Positions 33,435 to 47,818 of a stretch of DNA of 64,000 nucleotides are shown here, in pieces. The notes beneath the pieces were generated by a model that was given only the letters and a program-made list of their open reading frames with translations, made no database searches and was not told the origin of the DNA. Numbering within the stretch: position 1 is the first letter of the stretch; each line of letters starts with the position of its first letter. Location of the stretch: positions 71,173,264 to 71,237,263 of the forward strand of contig OX326958.1 in the NCBI GenBank assembly GCA_946800325.1, written 5' to 3'. Source of the stretch: Luzula sylvatica. Lineage: Eukaryota > Streptophyta > Magnoliopsida > Poales > Juncaceae. A program made the position numbers and the translations under genes.

Positions 33435-35435
33435 ATCGTGTCATTTGGAGAAAGATTGAGAAACCTACAATTGGACAATCTTCATATTCAATAATTCAAG
33501 ATGAAATTACAAAAAAAACTGTATTTTTTGTTAATTCGGGCTCAAAATACATAATTTTCGAAATTCGGCGGCAATGCTGCATTCCTCTCGTCGAGGCGAG
33601 CGATTTTGATATGAAGACCGTGCCATTTGGAGAAAGTATGAGAAAGTTACAATGTGATAATCTTCATATTCTATAATTCATGATGAAATTACCAAAAAAA
33701 CTGTATTTTCTGTTAATTCGGTTTCAAAATACATATTTTCCCAAATTCGCTCGCGTTGCTGTATTTCTCTCGCCGGGGCGAGCGATTTTGATATAAAAAT
33801 CGTCCCATTTGGAGAAAGATTGAGAAACCTACAATTGGACAATCTTCATATTCAATAATTCAAGATGAAATTACAAAAAAACCTGTATTTTTTGTTAATT
33901 CGGGCTCAAAATACATAATTTCCCAAATTCGTTCGAGCTGCTGCATTTCTCTCGCCGGCGCGAGCGATTTTGATATAAAAATCGTGCCATTTGGAGAAAG
34001 ATTGAGAAACCTACAATTGGACAATCTTCATATTCAATAATTCAAGATGAAATTACAAAAAAAACTGTATTTTTGTTAATTCGGGCTCAAAATACATAAT
34101 TTTCGAAATTCGGCCGCGTTGCTGCATTCCTCTCGTCGAGGCGAGCGATTTTGATATGAAGATCGTGCCATTTTGAGAAAGTATCAGAAAGTTACAATGT
34201 GATAATCTTCATATTCTATAATTCATGATGAAATTACCAAAAAAACTGTATTTTCTGTTAATTCGGTTTCAAAATACATAATTTCCCAAATTCGTTCGCG
34301 TTGCTGTATTTCTCTCGCCGGGGCGAGCGAGTTTGATATAAAAATCGTCCCATTTGGAGAAAGATTGAGAAACCTACAATTGGACAATCTTCATATTCAA
34401 TAATTCAAGATGAAATTACAAAAAAACCTGTATTTTTTGTTAATTCGGGCTCAAAATACATGATTTTCGAAATTCGGCCGCGTGGCTGCATTCCTCTCGT
34501 CAAGGCGAGCGATTTTGATACGAAGATCGTGCCATTTGGAGAAAGTATGAGATAGTTACAATGTGATAATCTTCATATTCTATAATTCATGATGAAATTA
34601 CCAAAAAAACTGTATTTTCTGTTAATTCGGTTTCAAAATACATAATTTCCAAAATTCGTTCGCGTTGCTGTATTTCTCTCGCCGGGGCGAGCGATTTTGA
34701 TATAAAAATCGTCCCATTTGGAGAAGGATTGAGAAACCTACAATTGGACAATCTTCATATTCAATAATTCAAGATGAAATTACAAAAAAACCTGTATTTT
34801 TTGTTAATTCGGGCTCAAAATACATAATTTCGCAAATTCGTTCGCGCTGCTGTATTTCTCTCGCCGGGGCGAGTGATTTTGATATAAAAATCGTCCCATT
34901 TGGAGAAAGATTGAGAAACCTACAATTGGACAATCTTAATATTCAATAATTCAAGATGAAATTACAAAAAAACCTGTATTTTTTGTTAATTCGGGCTCAA
35001 AATACATAATTTTCGAAATTCGGCCGCGAGGCTGCATTCCTCTCGTCGAGGCGAGCGATTTTGATATGAAGATCGTGCCATTTGGAGAAAGTATGAGAAA
35101 GTTACAATGATATAATGTTCAAATTCAATAATTCATGATGAAATTACCAGAAAAACTGTATTTTCTGTTAATTCGGTTTCAAAATACCTAATTTCCCAAA
35201 TTCGTTCGCGCTACTGTATTTCTCTCGCCGGGGTGAGTGATTTTGATATAAAAATCGTTCCATTTGGAGAAAGATTGAGAAACCTACAATTGGACAATCT
35301 TCATATTCAATAATTCAAGATGAAATTACAAAAAAACCTGTATTTTTTGTTAATTCGGGCTCAAAATACATAATTTCCCAAATTCGTTCGCTCTGTTGTA
35401 TTTCTCTCGCCGGGGCGAGCGATTTTGATATAAAA
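33435..35435 (+). repeat. Complete 11-monomer higher-order repeat, next copy
   Basis: 2,001 bp, same order 1 to 11 and nearly the same sequence as 31432-33434. Differences are isolated, for example ggtgagcg and gtgtcatttgg at its start and 'catgattttcg' in monomer 6. Confidence 0.9.
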
Positions 35436-38400
35436 ATCGTGCCATTTGGAGAAAGATTGAGAAACCTACAATTGGACAATCTTCATATTCAATAATTCAA
35501 GATGAAATTACAAAAAAAACTGTATTTTTTGTTAATTCGGGCTCAAAATACATAATTTTCGAAATTCGGCGGCAATGCTGCATTCCTCTCGTCGAGGCGA
35601 GCGATTTTGATATGAAGATCGTGCCATTTGGAGAAAGTATGAGAAAGTTACAATGTGATAATCTTCATATTCTATAATTCATGATGAAATTACCAAAAAA
35701 ACTGTATTTTCTGTTAATTCGGTTTCAAAATACATATTTTCCCAAATTCGCTCGCGTTGCTGTATTTCTCTCGCCGGGGCGAGCGATTTTGATATAAAAA
35801 TCGTCCCATTTGGAGAAAGATTGAGAAACCTACAATTGGACAATCTTCATATTCAATAATTCAAGATGAAATTACAAAAAAACCTGTATTTTTTGTTAAT
35901 TCGGGCTCAAAATACATAATTTCCCAAATTCGTTCGAGCTGCTGCATTTCTCTCTCCGGCGCGAGCGATTTTGATATAAAAATCGTGCCATTTGGAGAAA
36001 GATTGAGAAACCTACAATTGGACAATCTTCATATTCAATAATTCAAGATGAAATTACAAAAAAAACTGTATTTTTGTTAATTCGGGCTCAAAATACATAA
36101 TTTTCGAAATTCGGCCGGGTTGCTGCATTCCTCTCGTCGAGGCGAGCGATTTTGATATGAAGATCGTGCCATTTTGAGAAAGTATCAGAAAGTTACAATG
36201 TGATAATCTTCATATTCTATAATTCATGATGAAATTACCAAAAAAACTGTATTTTCTGTTAATTCGGTTTCAAAATACATAATTTCCCAAATTCGTTCGC
36301 GTTGCTGTATTTCTCTCGCCGGGGCGAGCGAGTTTGATATAAAAATCGTCCCATTTGGAGAAAGATTGAGAAACCTACAATTGGACAATCTTCATATTCA
36401 ATAATTCAAGATGAAATTACAAAAAAACCTGTATTTTTTGTTAATTCGGGCTCAAAATACATAATTTTCGAAATTCGGCCGCGTGGCTGCATTCCTCTCG
36501 TCAAGGCGAGCGATTTTGATACGAAGATCGTGCCATTTGTAGAAAGTATGAGATAGTTACAATGTGATAATCTTCATATTCTATAATTCATGATGAAATT
36601 ACCAAAAAAACTGTATTTTCTGTTAATTCGGTTTCAAAATACATAATTTCCAAAATTCGTTCGCGTTGCTGTATTTCTCTCGCCGGGGCGAGCGATTTTG
36701 ATATAAAAATCGTCCCATTTGGAGAAGGATTGAGAAACCTACAATTGGACAATCTTCATATTCAATAATTCAAGATGAAATTACAAAAAAACCTGTATTT
36801 TTTGTTAATTCGGGCTCAAAATACATAATTTTCGAAATTCGGCCGCGCTAGCTGCATTCCTCTCGTCGAGGCGAGCGATTTTGATATGAAGATCGTGCCA
36901 TTTGGAGAAAGTATGAGAAAGTTACAATGTGATAATGTTCAAATTCAATAATTCATGATGAAATTACCAAAAAAACTGTATTTTCTGTTAATTCGGTTTC
37001 AAAATACATAATTTCCCAAATTCGTTCGCGCTGCTGTATTTCTCTCGCCGGGGTGAGTGATTTTGATATAAAAATCATCCCATTTGGAGAAAGATTGAGA
37101 AACCTACAATTGGACAATCTTCATATTCAATAATTCAAGATGAAATTACAAAAATACCTGTATTTTTTGTTAATTCGGGCTCAAAATACATAATTTCCCA
37201 AATTCGTTCGCGCTGCTGTATTTCTCTCGCCGGGGCGAGCGATTTTGATATAAAAATCGTGCCATTTGGAGAAAGATTGAGAAACCTACAATTGGACAAT
37301 CTTCATATTCAATAATTCAAGATGAAATTACAAAAAAAACTGTATTTTTTGTTAATTCGGGCTCAAAATACATAATTTTCGAAATTCGGCCGCGCTGCTG
37401 CATACCTCTCGTCGAGGCGAGCGATTTTGATATGAAGATCGTGCCATTTTGAGAAAGTATCAGAAAGTTACAATGTGATAATCTTCATATTCTATAATTC
37501 ATGATGAAATTACCAAAAAAACTGTATTTTCTGTTAATTCGGTTTCAAAATACATAATTTCCCAAATTCGTTCGCGCTGCTGTATTTCTCTCGCTGGGGC
37601 GAGCGATTTTGACATAAAAATCGTCCCATTTGGAGAAGGATTGAGAAACCTACAATTGGACAATCTTCATATTCAATAATTCAAGATGAAATTACAAAAA
37701 AACCTGTATTTTTTGTTAATTCGGGCTCAAAATACATAATTTCCCAAATTCGTTCGCGCTGTTGTATTTCTCTCGCCGGGGCGAGCGATTTTGATATAAA
37801 AATCGTGCCATTTGGAGAAAGATTGAGAAACCTACAATTGGACAATCTTCATATTCAATAATTCAAGATGAAATTACAAAAAAAACTGTATTTTTTGTTA
37901 ATTCGGGCTCAAAATACATAATTTTCGAAATTCGGCCGCGATGCTGCATTCCTCTCGTCGAGGCGAGCCATTTTGATATGAAGATCGTGCCATTTGGAGA
38001 AAGTATGAGAAAGTTACAATGTGATAATCTTCATATTCTATAATTCATGATGAAATTACCAAAAAAACTGTATTTTCTGTTAATTCGGTTTCAAAATACA
38101 TAATTTCCCAAATTCGCTCGCGATGCTGTATTTCTCTCGCCGGGGCGAAAGATTTTGATATAAAAATCGTCCCATTTGGAGAAAGATTGAGAAACCTACA
38201 ATTGGACAATCTTCATATTCAATAATTCAAGATGAAATTACAAAAAAACCTGTATTTTTTGTTAATTCGGGCTCAAAATACATAATTTCCCAAATTCGTT
38301 CGAGCTGCTGTATTTCTCTCGCCGGCGCGAGCGATTTTGATATAAAAATCGTGCCATTTGGAGAAAGATTGAGAAACCTACAATTGGACGATCTTCATAT

Positions 38401-39622
38401 TCAATAATTCAAGATGAAATTACAAAAAAACCTGTATTTTTTGTTAATTCGGGCTCAAAATACATAATTTTTGAAATTCGGCGGATTGGCTGCATTCCTC
38501 TCGTCAAGGCGAGCGATTTTGATACGAAGATCGTGCCATTTGGAAAAAGTATGAGATAGTTACAATGTGATAATCTTCATATTCTATAATTCATGATGAA
38601 ATTACCAAAAAAACTGTATTTTCGGTTAATTCGGTTTCAAAATACATAATTTCCAAAATTCGTTCGCGTTGCTGTATTTCTCTCGCCGGGGCGAGCGATT
38701 TTGATATAAAAATCGTCCCATTTGGAGAAGGATTGAGAAACCAACAATTGGACAATCTTCATATTCAATAATTCAAGATGAAATTACAAAAAAACCTGTA
38801 TTTTTTGTTAATTCGTGCTCAAAATACATAATTTCCCAAATTCGTTCGCGCTGTTGTATTTCTCTCGCCGGGGCGAGTGATTTTGATATAAAAATCGTCC
38901 CATTTGGAGAAAGATTGAGAAACCTACAATTGGACAATCTTAATATTCAATAATTCAAGATGAAATTACAAAAAAACCTGTATTTTTTGTTAATTCGGGC
39001 TCAAAATACATAATTTTCGAAATTCGGCCGCGCTAGCTGCATTCCTCTCGTCGAGGCGAGCGATTTTGATATGAAGATCGTGCCATTTGGAGAAAGTATG
39101 AGAAAGTTACAATGTGATAATCTTCAAATTCAATAATTCATGATGAAATTACCAAGAAAACTGTATTTTCTGTTAATTCGGTTTCAAAATACATAATTTC
39201 CCAAATTCGTTCGCGCTGCTGTATTTCTCTCGCCGGAGTGAGTGATTTTGATATAAAAATCGTCCCATTTGGAGAAAGATTGAGAAACCTACAATTGGAC
39301 AATCTTCATATTCAATAATTCAAGATGAAATTACAAAAAAACCTGTATTTTTTGTTAATTCGGGCTCAAAATACATAATTTCCCAAATTCGTTCGCGCTG
39401 CTGTATTTCTCTCGCCGGGGCGAGCGATTTTCATATAAAAATCGTACCATTTGGAGAAAGATTGAGAAACCTACAATTGGACAATCTTCATATTCAATAA
39501 TTCAAGATGAAATTACAAAAAAAACTGTATTTTTTGTTAATTCGGGCTCAAAATACATAATTTTCGAAATTCGGCCGCGCTGCTGCATTCCTCTCGTCGA
39601 GGCGAGCGATTTTGATATGAAG
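35436..39622 (+). repeat. 11-mer satellite breaking down into mixed order
   Basis: Monomers 1 to 7 of the 11-mer are followed near 36,730 by an 8/9 hybrid carrying 'gcgctagctgc', then mixed A-X, B-X and B-Y monomers. The part 38.0-39.5 kb is the downstream partner of the block at 27.5-29.4 kb. The 11-mer marker 'gagatagttac' is last seen near 38,550, so the change of domain lies between there and 39.6 kb. Confidence 0.78.
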
Positions 39623-41989
39623 ATCGTGCGATTTGGGGAATGTATGAGAAAGTTACAATGATATAATGTTCAAATTCAATAATTCATGATGAAATTACCA
39701 AAAAAACTGTATTTTCTGTTAATTCGGTTTCAAAATACATAATTTCCCAAATTCGTTCACGCTGCTGTATTTCTCTCGCCGGGGCGAGTGATTTTGATAT
39801 AAAAATCGTCCCATTTGGAGAAAGATTGAGAAACCTACAATTGGACAATCTTCATATTCAATAATTCAAGATGAAATTAAAAAAAAACCTGTATTTTTGG
39901 TTAATTCGGGCTCAAAATACATAATTTTCGAAATTCGGCCGCGATGCTGCATTCCTCTCATCGAGGCGAGCGATTTTGATATGAAGATCGTGCCATTTGG
40001 AGAAAGTGTGAGAAAGTTACAATGTGATAATCTTCAAATTCAATAATTCATGATGAAATTACCAAAAAAACTGTATTTTATGTTAATTCGGTTTCAAAAT
40101 ACATAATTTCCCAAATTCGTTCACGCTGCTGTATTTCTCTCGTCGGGGCGAGTGATTTTGATATAAAAATCGTCCCATTTGGAGAAAGATTGAGAAACCT
40201 ACAATTGGACAATCTTCATATTCAATAATTCAAGATGAAATTACAAAAAAACCTGTATTTTTTGTTAATTCGGGCTCAAAATACATAATTTCCCAAATTC
40301 GTTCGCGCTGCTGTATTTCTCTCGCCGGGGCGACCGATTTTGATATAAAAATCGTGCCATTTGGAGAAAGATTGAGAATCCTACAATTGGACAATCTTCA
40401 TATTCAATAATTCAAGATGAAATTACAAAAAAAACAGTATTTTTTGTTAATTCGGGCTCAAAATACATAATTTTCAAAATTCGGCCACGATGCTGCATTC
40501 CTCTCGTCGAGGCGAGCGATTTTGATATGAAGATCGTGCCATTTTTAGGAAGTATCAGAAAGTTACAATGTGATAATCTTCATATTCTATAATTCATGAT
40601 GAAATTACCAAAAAAACTGTATTTTTTGTTAATTCGGTTTCAAAATACATAATTTCCCAAATAAATTTGAGTTGCTGTATTTCTCTCGCCGGGGCAAGCG
40701 AGTTTGATATAAAAATCGTCCCATTTGGAGAAAGATTGAGAAACCTACAATTGGACAATCTTCATATTCAATAATTCAAGATGAAATTACAAAAAAACCT
40801 GTATTTTTTGTTAATTCGGGCTCAAAATACATAATTTTCGAAATTCGGCCGCGTTGCTGCATTCCTCTCGTCAAGGCGAGCGATTTTGATACGAAGATCG
40901 TGCCATTTGGAGAAAGTATGAGAAATTTACAATGTGATAATCTTCATATTCTATAATTCATGATGAAATTACCAAAAAAACTGTATTTTCTGTTAATTCG
41001 GTTTCAAAATACATAATTTCCCAAATTCGTTCGCGTTGCTGTATTTCTCTCGCCGGGGCGAGCGATTTTGATATTAAAATCGTCCCATTTGGAGAAGGAT
41101 TGAGAAACCTACAATTGGACAATCTTCATATTCAATAATTCAAGATGAAATTACAAAAAAAACCTGTATTTTTTGTTAATTCGGGCTCAAAATACATAAT
41201 TTCCCAAATTCGTTCGCGCTGTTGTATTTCTCTCGCCGGGGCGGGCGATTTTGATATAAAAATCGTGCCATTTGGAGAAAGATTGAGAAACCTACAATTG
41301 GACAATCTTTATATTCAATAATTCAAGATGAAATTACAAAAAAAATTATATTTTTTGTTAATTCGGGCTCAAAATACATAATTTTCGAAATTCGGCAGCG
41401 CAGCAGCATTTCTCTCGTCGAGGCGAGCGATTTTGATATGAAGATCGTGCCATTTGGAGAAAGTATGAGAAAGTTACAATGTGATAATGTTCAAATTCAA
41501 TAATTCATGATGAAATTACCAAAAAAACTGTATTTTCTGTTAATTCGGTTTCAAAATACATAATTTCCCAAATTCGTTCGCGCTGCTGTATTTCTCTCGC
41601 CGGGGTGAGTGATTTTGATATAAAAATCGTCCCATTTGGAGAAAGATTGAGAAACCTACAATTGGACAATCTTCATATTCAATAATTCAAGATGAAATTA
41701 AAAAAAAACCTGTATTTTTTGTTAATTCGGGCTCAAAATACATAATTTCCCAAATTCGTTCGCGCTGCTGTATTTCTCTCGCCGGGGCGAGCGATTTTGA
41801 TATAAAAATCGTGCCATTTGGAGAAAGATTGAGAAACCTACAATTGGACAATCTTCATATTCAATAATTCAAGATGAAATTACAAAAAAAACTGTATTTT
41901 TTGTTAATTCGGGCTCAAAATACATAATTTTCGAAATTCGGCAGCGCTGGTGCATTCCTCTCGTCGAGGCGAGCGATTTTGATATGAAG
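39623..41989 (+). repeat. 13-monomer higher-order repeat, copy 1
   Basis: 2,367 bp. Unit begins with an A-X monomer marked gatataatg (g at 39660) and proceeds B-Y, A-X (ttatgttaattcgg), B-X, B-Y, A-X (ccatttttagg or ccattttgag), B-Y (ctcgtcaagg), A-X, B-X (gaaggattg, then ggcgggcg), B-Y (tttatattc), A-X (gtgataatgttc), B-X, B-Y. The sixth monomer here has an odd replacement, 'caaataaatttgagttg' (about 40668). Confidence 0.85.
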
Positions 41990-44355
41990 ATCGTGCCATT
42001 TGGAGAAAGTATGAGAAAGTTACAATGATATAATATTGAAATTCAATAATTCATGATGAAATTACCAAAAAAACTGTATTTTCTGTTAATTCGGTTTCAA
42101 AATACATAATTTCCCAAATTCGTTCACGCTGCTGTATTTCTCTCGCCGGGGCGAGTGATTTTGATATAAAAATCGTCCCATTTGGAGAAAGATTGAGAAA
42201 CCTACAATTGGACAATCTTCATATTCAATAATTCAAGATGAAATTACAAAAAAACCTGTATTTTTTGTTAATTCGGGCTCAAAATACATAATTTTCGAAA
42301 TTCGGCCGCGCTGCTGCATTCCTCTCGTCGAGGCGAGCGATTTTGATATGAAGATCGTGCCATTTGGAGAAAGTATGAGAAAGTTACAATGTGATAATCT
42401 TCAAATTCAATAATTCATGATGAAATTACCAAAAAAACTGTATTTTATGTTAATTCGGTTTCAAAATACATAATTTCCCAAATTCGTTCGCGCTGCTGTA
42501 TTTCTCTCGTCGGGGCGAGTGATTTTGATATAAAAATCGTCCCATTTGGAGAAAGATTGAGAAACCTACAATTGGACAATCTTCATATTCAATAATTCAA
42601 GATGAAATTACAAAAAAACCTGTATTTTTTGTTAATTCGGGCTCAAAATACATAATTTCCCAAATTCGTTCGCGCTGCTGTATTTCTCTCGCCGGGGCGA
42701 GCGATTTTGATATAAAAATCGTGCCATTTGGAGAAAGATTGAGAAACCTACAATTGGACAATCTTCATATTCAATAATTCAAGATGAAATTACAAAAAAA
42801 ACTGTATTTTTTGTTAATTCGGGCTCAAAATACATAATTTTCGAAATTCGGCCACGATGCTGCATTCCTATCGTCGAGGCAAGCGATTTTGATATGAAGA
42901 TCGTGCCATTTTGAGAAAGTATCAGAAAGTTACAATGTGATAATCTTCATATTCAATAATTCATGATGAAATTACCAAAAAAACTGTATTTTTTGTTAAT
43001 TCTTTTTCAAAATACATAATTTCCCAAATTCGTTTGCGTTGCTGTATTTCTCTCGCCGGGGCGAGCGAGTTTGATATAAAAATCGTCCCATTTGGAGAAA
43101 GATTGAGAAACCTACAATTGGACAATCTTCATATTCAATAATTCAAGATGAAATTACAAAAAAACCTGTATTTTTTGTTAATTCGGGCTCAAAATACATA
43201 ATTTTCGAAATTCGGCCGCGTGGCTGCATTCCTCTCGTCAAGGCGAGCGATTTTGAAACGAAGATCGTGCCATTTGTAGAAAGTATGAGAAAGTTACAAT
43301 GTGATAATCTTCATATTCTATAATTCATGATGAAATTACCAAAAAAACTGTATTTTCTGTTAATTCGGTTTCAAAATACATAATTTCCCAAATTCGTTCG
43401 CGTTGCTGTATTTCTCTCGCCGGGGCGAGCGATTTTGATATAAAAATCGTCCCATTTGGAGAAGGATTGAGAAACCTACAATTGGACAATCTTCATATTC
43501 AATAATTCAAGATGAAATTACAAAAAAACCTGTATTTTTTGTTAATTCGGGCTCAAAATACATAATTTCCCAAATTCGTTCACGCTGTTGTATTTCTCTC
43601 GCCGGGGCGGGCGATTTTGATATAAAAATCGTGCCATTTGGAGAAAGATTGAGAAACCTACAATTGGACAATCTTTATATTCAATAATTCAAGATGAAAT
43701 TACAAAAAAAATTGTATTTTTTGTTAATTCGGGCTCAAAATACATAATTTTCGAAATTCGGCCTCGCAGCTGCATTTCTCTCGTCGAGGCGAGCGATTTT
43801 GTTATGAAGATCGTGCCATTTGGAGAAAGTATGAGAAAGTTACAATGTGATAATGTTCAAATTCAATAATTCATGATGAAATTACCAAAAAAACTGTATT
43901 TTCTGTTAATTCGGTTTCAAAATACATAATTTCCCAAATTCGTTCACGCTGTTGTATTTCTCTCGCTGGGGTGAGTGATTTTGATATAAAAATCGTCCCA
44001 TTTGGAGAAAGATTGAGAAACCTATAATTGGACAATCTTCATATTCAATAATTCAAGATGAAATTACAAAAAAACCTGTATTTTTTGTTAATTCGGGCTC
44101 AAAATACATAATTTCCCAAATTCGTTCGCGCTGCTGTATTTCTCTCGCCGGGGCGAGCAATTTTGATATAAAAATCGTGCCATTTGGAGAAAGATTGAGA
44201 AACCTACAATTGGACAATCTTCATATTCAATAATTCAAGATGAAATTACAAAAAAAACTGTATTTTTTGTTAATTCGGGCTCAAAATACATAATTTTCGA
44301 AATTCGGCCGCGATGCTGCATTCCTCTCGTCGAGGCGAGCGATTTTGATATGAAG
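41990..44355 (+). repeat. 13-monomer higher-order repeat, copy 2
   Basis: 2,366 bp, exactly 13 times 182. Same order as 39623-41989. Markers: gatataatattg at 42027, cgtttgcg at 43031, ggcgggcg near 43616, tttatattc near 43674. Confidence 0.88.
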
Positions 44356-47300
44356 ATCGTGCCATTTGGTGAAAGTATGAGAAAGTTACAATGATATAAT
44401 ATTCAAATTCAATAATTCATGATGAAATTACCAAAAAAACTGTATTTTCTGTTAATTCGGTTTCAAAATACATAATTTCCCAAATTCGTTCGCGCTGCTG
44501 TATTTCTCTCGCCGGGGCGAGTGATTTTGATATAAAAATCGTCCCATTTGGAGAAAGATTGAGAAACCTTCAATTGGACAATCTTCATATTCAATAATTC
44601 AAGATGAAATTACAAAAAACCTGTATTTTTTGTTAATTCGGGCTCAAAATACATAATTTTCGAAATTCGGCCGCGCTGCTGCATTCCTCTCGTCGAGACG
44701 TGCGATTTTGATATGAAGATCGTGCCATTTGGAGAAAGTATGAGAAAGTTACAATGTGATAATCTTCAAATTCAATAATTCATAATGAAATTACCAAAAA
44801 AACTGTATTTTATGTTAATTCGGTTTCAAAATAAATAATTTCCCAAATTCGTTCGCGCTGCTGTATTTCTCTCGTCGGGGCGAGTGATTTTGATATAAAA
44901 ATCGTCCCATTTGGAGAAAGATTGAGAAACCTACAATTGGACAATCTTCATATTCAATAATTCAAGATGAAATTACAAAAAAACCTGTATTTTTTGTTAA
45001 TTCGGGCTCAAAATACATAATTTCCCAAATTCGTTCGCGCTGCTGTATTTCTCTCGCCGGGGCGAGCGATTTTGATATAAAAATCGTGCCATTTGGAGAA
45101 AGATTGAGAAACCTACAATTGGACAATCTTCATATTCAATAATTCAAGATGAAATTACAAAAAAAACTGTATTTTTTGTTAATTCGGGCTCAAAATACAT
45201 AATTTTCGAAAATCGGCCACGTTGCTGCATTTCTCTCGTCGAGGCGAGCGATTTTGATATGAAGATCTTGCCATTTTGAGAAAGTATCAGAAAGTTACGA
45301 TGTGATAATCTTCATATTCTATAATTCATGATGAAATTACCAAAAAAACTGTATTTTTTGTTAATTCGGTACCAAAATACATAATTTCCGAAATTCGTTT
45401 GCGTTGCTGTATTTCTCTCGCCAGGGCGAGCGAGTTTGATATAAAAATCGTCCCATTTGGAGAAAGATTGAGAAACCTACAATTGGACAATCTTCATATT
45501 TAATAATTCAAGATGAAATTACAAAAAAACCTGTATTTTTTGTTAATTCGGGATCAAAATACAGAATTTTCGAAATTCGGCCGCGCGGCTGCATTCCTCT
45601 CGTCAAGGCGAGCGATTTTGATACGAAGATCTTGCCATTTGGAGAAAGTATGAGAAAGTTACAATGTGATAATCTTCATATTCTATAATTCATGATGAAA
45701 TTACCAAAAAAACTGTATTTTCTGTCAATTCGGTTTCAAAATACATAATTTCCCAAATTCGTTCGCGTTGCTGTATTTCTCTCGCCGGGGCGAGCGATTT
45801 TGATATAAAAATCGTTCCATTTGGAGAAGGATTGAGAAACCTACAATTGTACAATCTTCATATTCAATAATTCAAGATGAAATTACAAAAAAACCTGTAT
45901 TTTTTGTTAATTCGGGCTCAAAATACATAATTTCCCAAATTCGTTCGCGCTGTTGTATTTCTCTCGCCGGGGCGGGCGATTTTGATATAAAAATCGTGCC
46001 ATTTGGAGAAAGATTGAGAAACCTACAATTGGATATTCTTTATATTCAATAATTCAAGATGAAATTACAAAAAAAATTGTATTTTTTGTTAATTCGGGCT
46101 CAAAATACATAATTTTCGAAATTCGGCCGCGCCGCTGCATTTCTCTCGTCGAGGCTAGCGATTTTGATATGAAGATCGTGCCATTTGGAGAAAGTATGAG
46201 AAAGTTACAATGTGATAATGTTCAAATTCAATAATTCATGATGAAATTACCAAAAAAACTGTATTTTCTGTTAATTCGGTTTCAAAATACATAATTTCCC
46301 AAATTCGTTCACGCTGCTGTATTTCTCTCGCCGGGGTGAGTGATTTTGATATAAAAATCGTCCCATTTGGAGAAAGATTGAGAAACCTACAATTGGACAA
46401 TCTTCATATTCAATAATTTAAGATGAAATTACAAAAAAACCTGTATTTTTTGTTAATTCGGGCTCAAAATACATAATTTCCCAAATTCGTTCGCGCTGCT
46501 GTATTTCTCTCGCCGGGGCGAGCGATTTTGATATAAAAATCGTGCCATTTGGAGAAAGATTGAGAAACCTACAATTGGACAATCTTCATATTCAATAATT
46601 CAAGATGAAATTACAAAAAAACCTGTATTTTTTGTTAATTCGGGCTCAAAATACATAATTTTCGAAATTCGGCCGCGCGGCTGCATTCCTCTCGTCAAGG
46701 CGAGCGATTTTGATACGAAGATCGTGCCATTTGGAGAAAGTATGAGAAAGTTACAAGGTGATAATCTTCATATTCTATAATTCATGATGAAATTACCAAA
46801 AAAACTGTATTTTCTGTTAATTCGGTTTCAAAATACATAATTTCCCAAATTCGTTCGCGTTGCTGTATTTCTCTCGCCGGGGCGAGCGATTTTGATATAA
46901 AAATCGTCCCATTTGGAGAAGGATTGAGAAACCTACAATTGGACAATCTTCATATTCAATAATTCAAGATGAAATTACAAAAAAACCTGTATTTTTTGTT
47001 AATTCGGGCTCAAAATACATAATTTCCCAAATTCGTTCGCGCTGCTGTATTTCTCTCGCCGGGGCGAGCGATTTTGATATAAAAATCGTGCCATTTGGAG
47101 AAAGATTGAGAAACCTACAATTGGACAATCTTCATATTCAATAATTCAAGATGAAATTACAAAAAAAACTGTATTTTTTGTTAATTCTGGCTCAAAATAC
47201 ATAATTTTCGAAATTCGGCCACGCTGCTGCATTCCTCTCGTCGAGGCGAGCGATTTTGATATGAAGATCGTGCCATTTGGAGAAAGTATGAGAAAGTTAC

Positions 47301-47818
47301 AATGATATAATGTTCAAATTCAATAATTCATGATGAAATTACCAAAAAAACTGTATTTTCTGTTAATTCGGTTTCAAAATACATAATTTCCCAAATTCGT
47401 TCACGCTGCTGTATTTCTCTCGCCGGGGCGAGTGATTTTGATATAAAAATCGTCCCATTTGGAGAAAGATTGAGAAACCTACAATTGGACAATCTTCATA
47501 TTCAATAATTCAAGATGAAATTACAAAAAAACCTGTATTTTTTGTTAATTCGGGCTCAAAATACATAATTTTCGAAATTCGGCCGAGTTGCTGCATTCCT
47601 CTCGTCGAGGCGAGCGATTTTGATATGAAGATCGTGCCATTTGGAGAAAGTATGAGAAAGTTACAATGTGATAATCTTCAAATTCAATAATTCATGATGA
47701 AATTACCAAAAAAACTGTATTTTATGTTAATTCGGTTTCAAAATACATAATTTCCCAAATTCGTTCGCGCTGCTGTATTTCTCTCGTCGGGGCGAGTGAT
47801 TTTGATATAAAAATCGTC
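44356..47818 (+). repeat. 13-mer satellite, third unit with register jump
   Basis: Follows the 13-mer order to monomer 12 (about 46,560), then returns to the ctcgtcaagg B-Y monomer 7 near 46,600-46,700 and continues 8, 9 and on to a gatataatg monomer at 47304, which is 16 monomers from the previous one at 44393. The jump is another unequal exchange. Private variants include 'ttcggtaccaaaatac' (about 45366). Confidence 0.78.
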
